In this document: in pieces, positions 12,004 through 24,060 of the stretch
Layout of the letters: each line of letters opens with the position of its first letter
Position numbering within the stretch: the stretch's first letter is position 1
Source: Phorcus lineatus
Lineage: Eukaryota > Mollusca > Gastropoda > Trochida > Trochidae
Reading direction: 5' to 3'
DNA: 64,000 nucleotides
Assembly: GCA_921293015.1 (NCBI GenBank)
Contig: OV121081.1
Span: 26,477,158-26,541,157, forward strand
The notes under the pieces: generated by a model
What the model saw: the letters and a program-made list of their open reading frames with translations, nothing else
What the model was told of the DNA's origin: nothing
The model's database searches: none
Position numbers and translations under genes: made by a program

Positions 12004-13675
12004 CAAAACACATGGTGTTAGAATAGATAAGTTATACCCTTTCGTAAAACAATACCGAAGAATGCTGTATTTGTACTAACATATAAACTATGGATGTTTA
12101 CAAGCATTGTTCAGTATAATTAATCTAAAATAAACAAAGGGTAAATATTCGTACACCTCTACATTCCTGGTTGTTAGATCTGCATAATTGAAGTTATCTA
12201 ATATGGTATTACACTTACATGGCTTTTTGTGCTTGGTCGTTATGGCAGATATATCTAAATGTTATATATTTGGCCTTTGATAAGCGTTTCATACAGGATG
12301 GTGTGTGGGCTTGATATAAGATCTAGTTATTGACGTATTGCTGTATATTATTATTCCATTTATAAGTACTTCAGACTAATACTTACGTAAGAAAAGGCAA
12401 CAAATTTGAATGTGTCACATCGTGCGATATGCTCCTCATCACTCCAATATATAACCCGATCTTTAAATAAAGCAAATTCATTACGTACGTAACTAAAATG
12501 ACCGAAGATATTACAGAATTATCCTTTTCAAGACTGTGGTAATGAAATATCTGACAAACATTAAAAATCGAAAAGCAGCCATTTAAACTCTTATCTGATC
12601 TCCGGCATGATTTTCAAAACCCTTCTATGTTTACCTACTACAATGGATAAGTAGTATTAAGCAACATAAACACAATATGTATTTCCTGAAGGTGTCGTAT
12701 CGCCACTACTAGAAAAAATCGCAAAGCTTTTGTCAGGTTGTTAACGATGTATTTACAAACCAATTCCACCGTAATAGAATAGAACAATTGTAGACATCTA
12801 AATGTATCATAAGGACCATTGCCTCAACTATCCGATTTGGCTATATCCTATTGACTGGTTCCGTTTTCTGTTGAACTCAATGTGTAACTGATAGTATAAT
12901 CAAGCAGAAAATAAGATCACAATATGGTAACAATCCTAATCAATCATAGATCAGTTGATTAGATATAAGGGCATAATGACAGTAAGCATGATAATAAACT
13001 ATCCATTGTTTTTTTAATTGCTGTAAATCGTATGACTGGTAACGTTGCCATCTTTTCTCCAGATATGGTTTTTGATTGATGACACAATATTCTTAAGTGT
13101 TAATTCCAATCTACAATTGATATGATAACTCTTTGCAAAGTTATAAATTATTCATTAATATATATTATCCCTTCGCAAGCACGGTTTGCTGTGGTGGTGT
13201 CAGAGGCAATTTTGCAATTTGAAAACTATATATTTTGAGTTTTATAAGTTGTCATGATAACAGGGGACCAAATGACGGGTCTCTAAAACGACTGAAAAAT
13301 GCAAAATAGCCCTTCAGAAAAGCTCAAATGGAAATGTTTAATAGCTGAAATGATTATCTACACATAGAAAACTTTAGAGTTTGGTTGCAGAACAATTTAT
13401 CACCTTGAAAACTGAAAAGTTGTTGCACTCCTTATAGGCAACTGCAACCAAGTTCTAATAACCATCAAAATGCATTTTTTCCTATAATCGAACAGAATCG
13501 TCTTGCCTGAACATGAATAATGATAATAATAATGTTCATGTCACAGAATGAGATTATAATCAACGATCTTGGAAAGTATTTGTATGAAGCTTCTAAAAAA
13601 CGCAAAGAGTTTTTAGGTCTGTGAATACCCCTACCGTTTTCATGTAAACATTGCCAATTGTGTGAATGATTTTAT
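12004..13675. other. Non-coding AT-rich stretch
   Basis: I see no gene, RNA or defined repeat here. Confidence 0.45.
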
Positions 13676-13755
13676 TGGCGCTATAAATGTGCACATTGTA
13701 TGCCTTGTATAATGGGCCTGCGGCCCCTTTACTGAAATAAACCTCTCTCTCTCAA
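13676..13755 (+). mobile_element. Probable 3' end of a non-LTR retrotransposon
   Basis: The segment contains a small hairpin, GGGCCTGCGGCCC, then TTTACTGAAATAAAC and a (CT)n simple tail. A short GC hairpin just before a polyadenylation-like AATAAA and a simple-repeat tail is what a 5'-truncated LINE insertion typically leaves. No coding remnant is visible upstream, so family assignment is not possible. It could also be the 3' end of a processed transcript. Confidence 0.45.
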
Positions 13756-16700
13756 TAATAATATAATATCGCAAATGTTTGAACCTTACCCAGCGGTTGT
13801 ACAGTTGCAGGTTTTGAAAAATGAGTATTTGTCAATATTCATCATAGATCAGATCAGATAGAGGTTATTATACATATCTCCATTATTTGCTGTGTTATTT
13901 ATTTTTGCTATATATCAATTTCACACTTTCAGCTCAATACATTGACAAGATTCAATCCTTTAAAATGAATGAAATGCTAGCACTTTGTTTAATTTTATTT
14001 GTATCACTTTTTAACACTGTCATTTTCTTGAGTATTAATTGAATGGTTCTTGAACAGTATGATTGAAAACTCGAATCAGAAAAGTGAACGAATCACATTA
14101 TTGTTGATTCTTTATCACATTTGAAATGTGGAAAAGAAGCACTTTTCATTAAATTAATCCACTCGTGGAGAAAATTGCCCAGGAAAAGTACTTCATTCAC
14201 TTAAATCCGGGTAATTTGAAATGGGAAAGAGTCGTGAGCAGGGAGAATGGTTCACTTGAGTTCTACAGGTAATCTGATTTAGTTAAAAAAAAAAGAAGGC
14301 GCTTAAAAGATGACAGTATTTATATTTCAAAAGCATGATAGGGAGCAAGCATTTTCCTGAATGATTATACAAGAGCAAAGTTAACATTGGATTCAGAGAA
14401 TTTAGAATTATTTATGTAGAAGAGAGGCTCATTGCGAACCTTGTTAAACAAACGTTAAAGTAAAATGCCAATATTTCCTACAGCGTTTCTATTTCATAAT
14501 TAGTTGGTCATCATAACATTAAAATTATTTGACTCCTTGCAACAAATTGCCATCTGTATTAGAAAAAAATTAGAAAGATGACTGCCCGCATGCTAAATTT
14601 CACAACTGTTTTATAAAAAATGCAAACACATTTAGTACTTAAGCTCAAAACAGTAATATAGGTCTAAATAATGATATTATCATATCTTCAGGTATACATT
14701 GTCTGAACGACAAAAATAATATTATGTCTTTATGATAAAGGTTCAGTGATGTTTCTTACATTTATGACTATCCAGACGGAAGTAATCACAAGGTAGCCTT
14801 AAAAAGTACCAGTATTTGCTAGTTTAGCATGATTACTTAAACCCTTGATAAAATCTTGTTTGGTTGTCATCGATGCCTTTCCTGATATAAGTCTTTCGCT
14901 AACTGTTAAACATATACTTGTCAATGCCATACTTGAACACATATGGTGTGTACACTTTGCCTGATGCTACAAAAACAGATCTTCGGTACAATATACTTAT
15001 TCTGATTTTAATAGTGTTTACCCGACTGTGTGGCTTGTAGCTGTTTTGACAGATGCCAGTCTCATGTTTAGGTTCATCTCAATAGTTCCAGAAAATTGAT
15101 GATGGATACCTCAAAACATGAATTCCAATCGCTCTCATTAACTCTCAACCCTTTAGTAACTTTCACCTCCTGTCAATTATCCAAAAAATTAAATATATGT
15201 ACGAAAGAAGCTATGATACGCCGTGGTCAGGTTTTCATTGTTATTTTCCAATTGTCACAGATTTAACTGGCAATGATTATTTTATAAAATATTAACGGAA
15301 ATAATTCACATTAATATTAGTTTGTAAAAAGAAGTGTTATGATAGGAAATCCTTGAACAGCTCAACAGTTATTTTAACTTATTAAAGTCTGAAGTTGGAG
15401 AACTGTAACTTATGTATGTTTTTATATAAGGAAATGTAATAATGCAATAACTTTGGTAACTTGTTTTTAGCTTTTTTTAACACAAAAAATCGGTGTTTTT
15501 TGCATTCATTGCTTTGCGAGGTGTGTTGTTCAAAAGATTCAAAGACAACAACCGCATGTCTAAAAGAGAATTTGGTCAGTTTACAATACAGTGCAAAGGA
15601 ATAGACGTTATAGTAAACTAAGCACAAATCGATCCTGGCCGAAATGATGATGTTTTCTCCGCATGAACAAAGTTGAGCTGATACATCTTGGGACATTGCA
15701 ATGAAGTTAGCCGTCACTCAGTGATGATTGGTTACGACTTAAAGTAGTCACTTTTATGAACAGTGTAGGTATCTTGATATAAGGGAAACTTCAGAAGCCT
15801 TACACTTGTCAATAGGCAAATGTATTCCTTTACCATATACACAATAATGTCTAATATCTATGCAATCTTCAGATTCAGAAATTCCTTTTCACTGCTTCTT
15901 AGTTCATATGGTTCTGTTTAGCTGTGGAGTCAAATGAGAACCTACACCTTCGTTATGGTAAATCTCTCAGAGAATTGAGAACAACAACATATTTCATGAT
16001 CTTACATGTAAATGATACAGTAATAACTAGTTATTGCGTATTCAATAGGAAACTACTACACATATTTACATGTTTGATTGCAGTGACATTCGAAAATGTT
16101 AAAATTATCTTTTTATCATGAGGCAATTGAACTATTTAAGTGATTTAAATTCTTACACTACCTGACAACTTGAAGGGAATTGAAACAGAAGTTGTGAAGT
16201 GAGTGTACTGAAACTATATAACGCAACGGTGGAAAAAATTGTCTTTACAGTCTTCTCAGATAAGATCAGCATTACTTAGTGTAATACAATTAGAGTAATC
16301 CCATGTGCATACTGGTAGCAGTGGCAAATTTATCCATTTAAAAACAATGAATACATAATGAAGACAAATACTATTTAATTGTACCTTTCCGGTGAAATGA
16401 AGTACACATAACATTTAATGCTAAAACCTCATCTCAACAAAAGTCATATTGTAAGGCACTCTCTCTGAATCGTTACAGCTTGTTATTATAATGCAATATA
16501 ATATATGGTAGAAGAATTCCAAATGGTGTTAACATACAACAGATGGCGTCCCAATGAATGCGTCCCAGATCCTTAACAATTTGATACATTATAAACCAAG
16601 AAACAGAACATGGATATACTAGAGATGACGAGGACTCAAATTGCACTGTGCATTGTAAAAGTGTTTGCATCATAGACATTATAAACCTGTACATATTCCA

Positions 16701-17653
16701 GGTATTCTTGTTTGAACGACAACGCCCAAAAAAGGTTAATTTTTATTGATGCTGTCAATGACAGTTAATTAAGAAAAACTGCAATCTGAATTTGTATGAC
16801 ATCATTTGATTTTGTGATTATCGGTTTAATTTTGATCCTTTATTTTATCAGCTAAAAAGCAACAAACTACCATCTATTAGGGAGCAAATTACTTTGATTA
16901 GTATAACACTTCAGCAAATGTGTCATTTTTGTGTCAAGTTAAACATTCCAAACAATGTGCAAGAAAATCATTGTTTCTGCAGATCTTAGAACTATTTTCT
17001 TGAATATTGTATTTAGAAGTATTAATCAATATCATTAACGAATTGTTTTACGTGTTTTAAATATGTTAACAAGAAAAAGTGTTCTCATCGACCGAATCTC
17101 ATTTATTTCAGTAATGTATTTACTCGTGCATTTCTTATGGGTTAACATGACAGGCGAACTGTCTGCTTTCTCCCAATGACCATAAATGAGAAGATTTAAT
17201 TTTGTTCTCATTTAGAAATTGTAAGTTTTAGCTTGTCGTCACATTGCTTCATACAACACAAACATATTGTATATAAAGTAGCTATGGGTGTCATTCATTC
17301 AGGCATATGTTGTAAAGCAAATCAATTGCTTGCTTGTACAAGAATCGTATTTGTTGTCATTGAATATTTTCTATATTATTTTTGGATTTGTTTTTGCAAA
17401 TTCTCTAAATAACACGTTTGCATTCCAAAGTTTAAATTTCATAAAAACATTGCATTCTATATACAAAATATCTTTTTTAACAAACTATCATACCAATCTT
17501 GTTAACTAAATACAAATGAATATTTCACACGTTTCTGATTGTCACTTCGTCTTCAGTGCTCAGTAAGAACTAGTTAGGTCAAGACCGCTATACATAGAGA
17601 AGGATGGAAAGCATTGTTTCGTCAAATATAACTCGACTGGAGTGGGGTTAAGT
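13756..17653. other. Non-coding AT-rich stretch
   Basis: No supported gene. The minus-strand frame at 15382-15717 (111 codons), and those at 15924-16121, 16473-16694 and 17288-17509, have no recognisable domain and no conserved copies. I regard them as chance ORFs. Confidence 0.45.
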
Positions 17654-17778
17654 CAGATATACTAACACTTCCCTTGGTGAATCACTCAATACACCTCCTG
17701 TTTGAATCGTGGTTCCTCGGCTTCGCTACGCCTAGGAGGTGTATTGAGCGATACACCTCGGGAAGTGTGGGTATATCT
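17654..17778. mobile_element. Palindromic MITE-like hairpin element 1
   Basis: The arm 17654-17699 (AGATATACTAACACTTCCC...CAATACACCTCCT) is repeated in reverse complement at 17733-17778 with a handful of mismatches. The two arms are separated by about 33 bp containing GGCTTCGCTACGCC. The arm length (46 bp) and GC-rich centre set it apart from its surroundings. It lies just upstream of module A1, as the hairpin at 31202-31341 lies upstream of module A3. Confidence 0.8.
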
Positions 17779-18004
17779 AATACATGTCAGTTAGGAGGTT
17801 AAAACATCGACCGGTACCCACAATCTCTATTGATCCACTGAGAGGCATCTGAAGATATAAGGATGAGGTGTCATCATCCCTTCTTCTCCACTGATTTGTG
17901 AGTCGTCGGCAATACTCATCCCACCTACACCCCCCACTACGATCGGAAAAGCAAATGCGAATATATAGGAAAGTAATGGACCCTCCTCTCTTCTCACTCA
18001 CAGA

Positions 18005-18200
18005 GGCACCTCTAAATTTATAGAAGAGGCTTTATCGACCCAGACATGCAGACAATTCCAAATCATGTTTATTCACATACGGTCATCTTTAGTTTTCACG
18101 CTGAAGATGACGGAAAGGATTTATACTGTGAATTGGAATTGATATTCAAATCGATTTATTTACTATTCATTTGTTGAAATCTTAGCGACGTAAAGTAATT
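18005..18200 (+). repeat. Module A, copy 1
   Basis: Shared core: a TATCGACCCAGACATGCAG block, then AATTCCAAATCATGTTT, then GGTCATCTTTAGTT and GATGACGGAAAGGATTTA, and at the end a (T)GATATTCA..TTTATTTAC block. Other copies are near 22490, 31345, 41150, 42490, 44890 and 57440. The module is about 200 bp, non-coding in every copy, and always upstream of a module B or within 1 kb of one. Function is unknown. It may be an old mobile element or intronic sequence of the duplicated unit. Confidence 0.7.
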
Positions 18201-18683
18201 ATAAAAAAAGGAAAGTATTACTTTACGTTATCACTCTTGTCAAGTTTCAAGCTGTGACTGAAAATTAGTAAATGAATATGATTCAGACAAGAAAACCAAT
18301 ACTTCCACAGTTAACAATTGCAACTAAAGTAATTCACTACACAATATTTTATCATTTGAAAAGTTTGTCGTTTGAACTCATTTTCATATGCAGATTACAA
18401 GATAAAACGATGTTACTCACTTATTCATCTTTGAGTTTAACCTCATGATATAATCCGGCAAGACCAATTTAGTTTTGAATTCTTAAATTTTAGGAGCAAA
18501 GCACTATCAAACAGTTTTTTTCAGACAAATTAGATTTATCTTTTCCTGTTGCACTGCAAAGGTCAAATGTTATAACGGTTAACGTGTTGTAAGAAGTTGT
18601 TAGTAACGATATTCATCTCGAATTATTGATTTCTGTGTTCTTGTTTGTCATGAAGCAGAAATTCACGTTGATTTCAAGTTGTT

Positions 18684-19010
18684 TTGACAATCACGCATCA
18701 CTTAAGGGTCCCTGTGGAATGCAAAATGGCTTCCGAAGTGTTCAGTGTTACATGTTCACTGCATAAAAGACCAAAACCCTTTGATCAACAGAAAACAAAA
18801 GTTGCCATCAACTGTGGAGTAGAATGTGTAGAGATGTCTTTCACTATTGATTTTCAAATGACTGGAGACACAAGTGTTGCTCTTAATGTCATTTTGTCAA
18901 ATGAATCTTTTGAAGAATTTTATCTTTTACGCGGGAATATGCCCAGAGAATTATTGCGAAAGAGGGACTTGGGGACAAGTTATAGTACACTGGTTGTTAA
19001 CATTGAATAA
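18684..19010 (+). CDS. Candidate exon or short ORF, module B copy 1 (108 codons, no known family)
   Basis: This is the only module B copy that stays open along its whole length. The frame opens after a TGA at 18669-18671. The first codon of the open frame given here is TTG, and the first ATG is at 18726 (MASEVFSVTC), which would give 94 codons. The frame ends with TAA at 19008-19010. The predicted peptide is mixed polar and hydrophobic, with four Cys in the first 55 residues and no signal peptide or membrane segment. I recognise no domain. Paralogues at 23.8, 37.5, 43.6 and 56.9 kb keep recognisable pieces (for example LRVPLE, KMTFEVFSV, GVECVEM) but carry stops and indels. Other copies begin with GACAAG just before the homology, a possible splice acceptor that here reads GACAAT. 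It may be an internal exon of a duplicated gene, or a chance survivor among non-coding duplicates. The three-copy shared stop (CCATAA) argues for caution. Confidence 0.4.
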   Translation: MTITHHLRVPVECKMASEVFSVTCSLHKRPKPFDQQKTKVAINCGVECVEMSFTIDFQMTGDTSVALNVILSNESFEEFYLLRGNMPRELLRKRDLGTSYSTLVVNIE

Positions 19011-20396
19011 AGACAAACGTTTACAACCTACAGTATCAATCTTTTAAAGTGACTGTTAAACCGAGTTTCCAAGGTTTGCGATCATGTTAGAGTCATAAAG
19101 TTTTTAAACAGCTGTCAAATTTGCTTATAACAAAAACTACCTTAATATCAGCAACGGATGAATTTTGAAAGAATAGGAAAAGGCACATTTGAAAACAAGT
19201 TTGAGAGTCATCCTGTCCGTATTAACAAAAAAATATGATTTTAAGTATACAGAAATACCTCAATTAAGCTCCCCATCTCTATTAACATGGTACTCATAAG
19301 AAGGAAGATAACTTCAGAAAAACTTTTTAGTGATATGAGATCTAGATATGACGATCATCTAGCAGAATTGAAACGAAGCCAACACTCTACAAGCTCAGTC
19401 TTAGAAAGCAATTATTAATTATGCAGATCAGGAGAAAGGGATAGATAATAAGTTCATTGTCTACATTATTGTAAATAAATCGCATCACATACTCCACATC
19501 AGCATGTCAGTGTCTCTATCATGTGTTTTTGACTTAATGACCATGACTGATGACTAGTACGTAACAATTAAAATCTTTGAAAATTTAAGAGAATATGTTT
19601 TGCTTTAAATATTTTATATATGCCTGTACTTGTAGCTCTTAACTGCTTAACGGTATAGGTAATGCGGAAAGGTATACTGATTAAAGAGTCACATATACAA
19701 TCTTCAAATTAGAAAGCAGTTTGTAGATTTATATACATAACATTGTAGAAACCACTGAACACGTTTTTTTATGTTGTTGGGTAGTTTCAACTTTGCACCA
19801 ATTGACTTCCAATTACCTTATGTTTCCTTGTTATGTCGTCAGACATTTATCACCCTGTTTGTACACCACGTAAGTAAACAAACTAACGTACACTCTTCAA
19901 TGAGTATATAAGTCTACAAGTCTTTTATGACTTTCAGGACACACGATGTTTTACGTGTTTGTAGATTATAAGAAGAAACAGCAGTGCAAAAGTGATAAAT
20001 ATCAAAGTATAAATGTAAGAGGCTTTTACTACATGAAGTTAATTTAGTGAAAGACGTGTGATAATATTGACTGTTTGATGTAAGCAGCTGAGAAAGTCAA
20101 TAACATTTTGATTTTCTTTGACGAATAATGTTTACAAAAAAAACAGCACACTACATTAACTTGAAATAACAATTAAAATTTATATAACCTTCACGCCAAA
20201 AGATAAATATGTACCTCTTTCAATTTGAAAATTATTAACATGTATGTGCTCAGGAGAAAACCTGGTGTGTTGTGTTCTATGTTTCAATAAGTTTATATAG
20301 TTTTGTTAAAAAAGACTTAATAACTAACTGATGATTATGTAGTCGCCATATGTTCATGGTTGGAATCAATTTCCTAGTTCCGATCATTGACAACAG

Positions 20397-20398
<2 letters not shown>
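19011..20398. other. Non-coding stretch downstream of module B1
   Basis: No gene is supported. The first about 60 bp (AAAGTGACTGTTAAACCGAG) still match the sequence following module B2 (24127-24160), so module B homology extends slightly past the ORF stop. Confidence 0.45.

Positions 20399-20464
<66 letters not shown>
20399..20464. repeat. (AT)n microsatellite, about 33 repeats
   Basis: Uninterrupted alternating A-T tract of about 66 bp in non-coding DNA of array unit 1. Confidence 0.97.
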
Positions 20465-20467
<3 letters not shown>

Positions 20468-21659
20468 TTTAGTGTGATATTGCCTTTGAAACAGTCTGCG
20501 TTGGCATTCAACCATTAACTCTTCGCCTCAAATAAAATATAAGTGGTCTTCTGAGGCAGTTGGTATATTCTTCATTCTCTAATAAGTCATTGTTTGCTGT
20601 TGTTATAATCATCAATTATGGTGTTCAAAAACAAAAAACAGTTCACTGAACAATTCCTTTTTACACATTTCATAAAGTGAGAGGAAGTAAAATATCAAGT
20701 TGTCGCCAAGAGTGATATAAATAAGAAGTAAATAATATAATACTGATTCCTTAAGCATTAATCCTTCAAACTTTATAATTCGCTATAATCTTTCTTCATC
20801 GAATCACAATTTAGTAAGAATTTCTTTGAGAGTTTCGTAGTAGTCTTTATAAGATTTTTGAAAATTAAAATTAATAAATGATATTGTGTAATTGAAGCAT
20901 TGACTGTATTTGTGTCAATGATTTCTTGAAAATCGGGCACCGATAACAATTTTCACAAGCACTGACCAAATTGAGGCAATGTAGGACGTTTAGTATACTA
21001 TGGTCATGTTGATTGATATCTGAAGACTTTAGGCAGCCAAAGTAGTTCATCAAAAATATTGTCGACTATAATTTTACATCCTAATCCGTTCTGTATTCAG
21101 CCTTATTAGCTGTCCATGTATCTGAATTGCTATATCATTTGTATGCCGATAAGGGACGTTATGTTAAAGGACTCCAAAACGTTATGCAAAACAATATCGT
21201 TTTTACAATGACAGAATCAGTATTTCCATGAAAGAATTATCAGATACTATTGGCTATAGTTTATAATCAACAGATGCAGCATTAGTTACTCTCCAATCGA
21301 AAATGAAACAAATATCTTAACTGCCAATATACTAGTAAGGATTGGTACCTTTAACGCTTGTCAAAATTAAATTTTATATACGCTCCTTCTTTTAAGTGTA
21401 CTAGGATCGTTTCGACATGACAGTTATTGAGACGCAAATGAAATTATGTATCAATGACAAGATCAGTGATTAATCATTTTCAATTTTTATGTTAGAATAA
21501 ATTAATTTATAACAAGTGTATCAAAAAGGTTACACACATAAGGCCACCACGAATAAGCCTTCGATTTAAATAGCAAAATCAACATAAAGAATAATCAAAT
21601 GTGAATATGCGTATTAGTTTTTTTTAAAAACAATTTTAAAAAATACACCGAACATTCAG
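20465..21659. other. Non-coding AT-rich stretch
   Basis: No supported gene or repeat. A 60-codon minus-strand frame at 20871-21053 has no recognisable features. Confidence 0.45.
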
Positions 21660-21970
21660 TCAGTCAAAGGTTTTGATTTAGGTGTTTTAAGTGATTGATT
21701 CATTACAACGTGTTTACCGTAAGAGGAAGGTAAGTGTGTTTTATACCTTTAATTCATTAAACCTTTGAACTGCAGCATTATTCAAGACACTATATTACCT
21801 GAAGCTTTCTTGAAAGTGTAAACCACATGACAGAAATGTTGAAGATGTATTATGCTATTTCACTTTGGGGCCAACATGATGTAAATAGCATCTTGAACAG
21901 GATCGTTAAAGAATGTATTACAGCCATGTATCACATATTTCACTACGTAAGCTGAAGGAAACCATTTTAC
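21660..21970 (+). repeat. Module C, copy 1
   Basis: Landmarks: GTGTTTACCGTAAGAGGAA, then TTTAATTCATTAAACCTTTGA, ATGATGTAAATAGCATCTTGAA, and finally CAGCCATGTATCACATATTTCACT. The same series appears at about 29150-29410 and 40340-40620. No shared reading frame survives across the three. Function unknown. Confidence 0.7.
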
Positions 21971-22489
21971 TCACTGTCGTTAACTGTGCAAATACGATCT
22001 TTCACAAACTAAAGGTTTTTTCTTTCAAATGAACCATTTATTGCCTAAAGCAAACACCTTCGACTTATCATTTGGCATAGTTATAATAATCAATTCAAAA
22101 GGTTTGACAAATACACAAAGAAAAGGACGCATAGCATAGACAGATATATATATATATTTTTATGACAGTTAACACTGCCAAATATCATGATATATCTTTA
22201 TAAACATAAATACGTTAATCCAAACAGCATATTTTTATCGTGTCTGCAAAACCGGCAGTAATATATGTGTTATCGTTTGATATTTAACTCGGAACACATG
22301 ATTATTCTCAATATCAAACTCTCGAACACATGGACACGTATAATAATGATGTAAATATTATCTAGACCATACACACGTCAATACAAGTATTCAACACACA
22401 AAACACACTTGTTTATATAGGTATGCGTCAACAATCCTTCTCACTTGATCTTAGAAGCAAAGAAGAATTATACAGGCAGTATCATCGAT

Positions 22490-22720
22490 CTATCTTCATA
22501 ACTGATGTGCGAGACACTTATTGATATATGGTGGGAGACTTCATTAACCCAGTTATGCAGGGATTTCCAAATCATGTTTTATCACATGTGGTCATCATCA
22601 GGTAACTTCCTACTGATAAATTGTTGAAAGGCTTTGGTTTTGAACGAATTATTGGACTTCCCAATAATGTGAACATTGGAATTGCAATTTTTTTACTATC
22701 ATTTCCTATTCATTTGTAAA
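22490..22720 (+). repeat. Module A, copy 2
   Basis: Carries the A-module core (AACCCAGTTATGCAGGGATTTCCAAATC with TCATGTTTTATCACATGTGGTCATC) and its upstream leader, CACTTATTGATATATGG, which is shared with the copies at 31.3 and 41.15 kb. Confidence 0.7.
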
Positions 22721-23699
22721 ATGTGAATAAATTGTGAAGACTACGAAAGGGTAACTTAAATGACTTAAAGATAAGTCGATCGAAACATATGAAAATTCAG
22801 GAAATAAAGCCAAAACTTTTAACTTTTAACCCTTGTATTGAAAATCACTACTTTGATCATTGGAAAACTTCTTGCACCTAAAGATGAAATCTACTTCTCT
22901 TTTGTATGCCCATACGCCCCTTTTTTTAACAGAAGACTATGCATTTCAAAACAGTAAAAATAAAGCTTTTTTGATTATGACTTCCACGTACAAAACTAAT
23001 ATTTGTAATTAAGCAATTTTTAAAAAAATGTTGTAGTTGTGAGTAAAAATAATTATCTTAACAGTAAATTCTTCACTAAATGTCCATAAAATGTGCCTGT
23101 GATACAATATTCTTCTTTGACTTTAACTTTTACATTAAATCTTATTTGCATCTGTGTGTGAGTACCTGGCTAATCATGTTTAAAGAAATTTAATGGGTTG
23201 ATGTACAATTAATTTTCTAATTATCAACATGTTTGTTATATAGTATAAGTACAAATTCCAGGGCTAATTCAAGAAATCAAAGATGTTACCTGCTTAATTT
23301 ATGTTGAACTTCAAGTCATTATTCAGCTAACTCAAGATTAGTTAATGATGTTTCGATACAGGAGGAAAGTAAGACCAAACAAAGTTCACTTTACACAAAC
23401 CAGGTTCACCTTTTGAGTAGCACATTAGATGTCATCTGTCTTTGAATTTAAAAACAAGTGATTGAGCTGCTTTAAAATCTCCCAAAATAATAGTCCTATC
23501 TTTTTTCCTACTTTGTGATTTGACAGTCAAATCCATGCATATTTTTATTTTAAAATATGTTTTTCTCTTATGATGAATAACATCAACATTATCATTATCA
23601 ATTGTCATAAAATTGTGGGTTAAATATTTAAAACAACGTTCGATAAAGATATATGAAGATAAGATTGTAGTGATTAGTTTCTTATTTAGAAGTAATTAC
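22721..23699. other. Non-coding stretch between A2 and B2
   Basis: The part at about 23360-23700 is paralogous to about 37090-37420 (shared GTCATCTGTCT and TTTAGAAGTAATTACAGTATT blocks). Stops interrupt both the plus and minus frames that are open at 36.9 kb, so it holds no gene here. Confidence 0.5.
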
Positions 23700-23794
23700 A
23701 GTATTAGACACAAATGATCGATTCGAATATCCTTGTTGGTCATAGCAATAAAAACTGAGGACCTCAATTCAGATTAATTTGAATTTAACCTGTT

Positions 23795-24060
23795 ATGACA
23801 AGCACTCTTCGCTTAAGAGTCCCTTTGGAATACAAAATGACATTTGAAGTGTTCAGTGTAATACGTTCACGGAGGTAAAGGACCCTTTTGTCAACAGACC
23901 ACTAAAGCTGTAAACACTCCAGAGGAGAACATATAGAATTATCTATTTGCTGTTGATTTTCACAAATGACACAATTGATGCTGTGGGTGTCATTTTGTCA
24001 TTTCTGGAGCATGAACATGCAAGACAAGTATTGCAAAAGGGATACCTCCGGTAAGTTTAA
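23795..24060 (+). pseudogene. Module B, copy 2: decayed exon-like sequence with a splice-donor motif
   Basis: Starting after GACAAG, the frame reads STLRLRVPLEYKMTFEVFSV and then hits TAA within the next dozen codons. Later sequence returns to similarity with copy 1 (GTCATTTTGTCA, then CAAGTATTGCAAAAGGG) and ends at CTCCG followed by GTAAGTTTAA, a strong donor consensus. A TTTAACCTGTTATGACAAG stretch just upstream could serve as an acceptor. Together these give a plausible internal exon of about 250 bp that has lost its frame. No known protein family is recognised. Confidence 0.5.

Larger units (their letters stand above)
17850..22420 (+). repeat. Array unit 1 (modules A1, B1, C1)
   Basis: First recognisable unit of a degenerate head-to-tail duplication array. 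A1 is at about 18005-18200, B1 at 18684-19010 and C1 at about 21660-21970. These modules recur in the same orientation and order at 22.5-29.4 kb and 37.5-40.6 kb. Between B1 and C1 homology is weak or lost. A short match near 19790 (CACCAATTGACTT) suggests a D-module remnant. The (AT)n tract at 20399-20464 is an insertion or expansion private to this unit. Confidence 0.65.

Noticed and set aside
15382..15717. 111-codon minus-strand ORF as a gene
   Set aside because: Low-complexity Lys/Phe/Tyr content, no domain, no promoter or splice evidence, and no copies.
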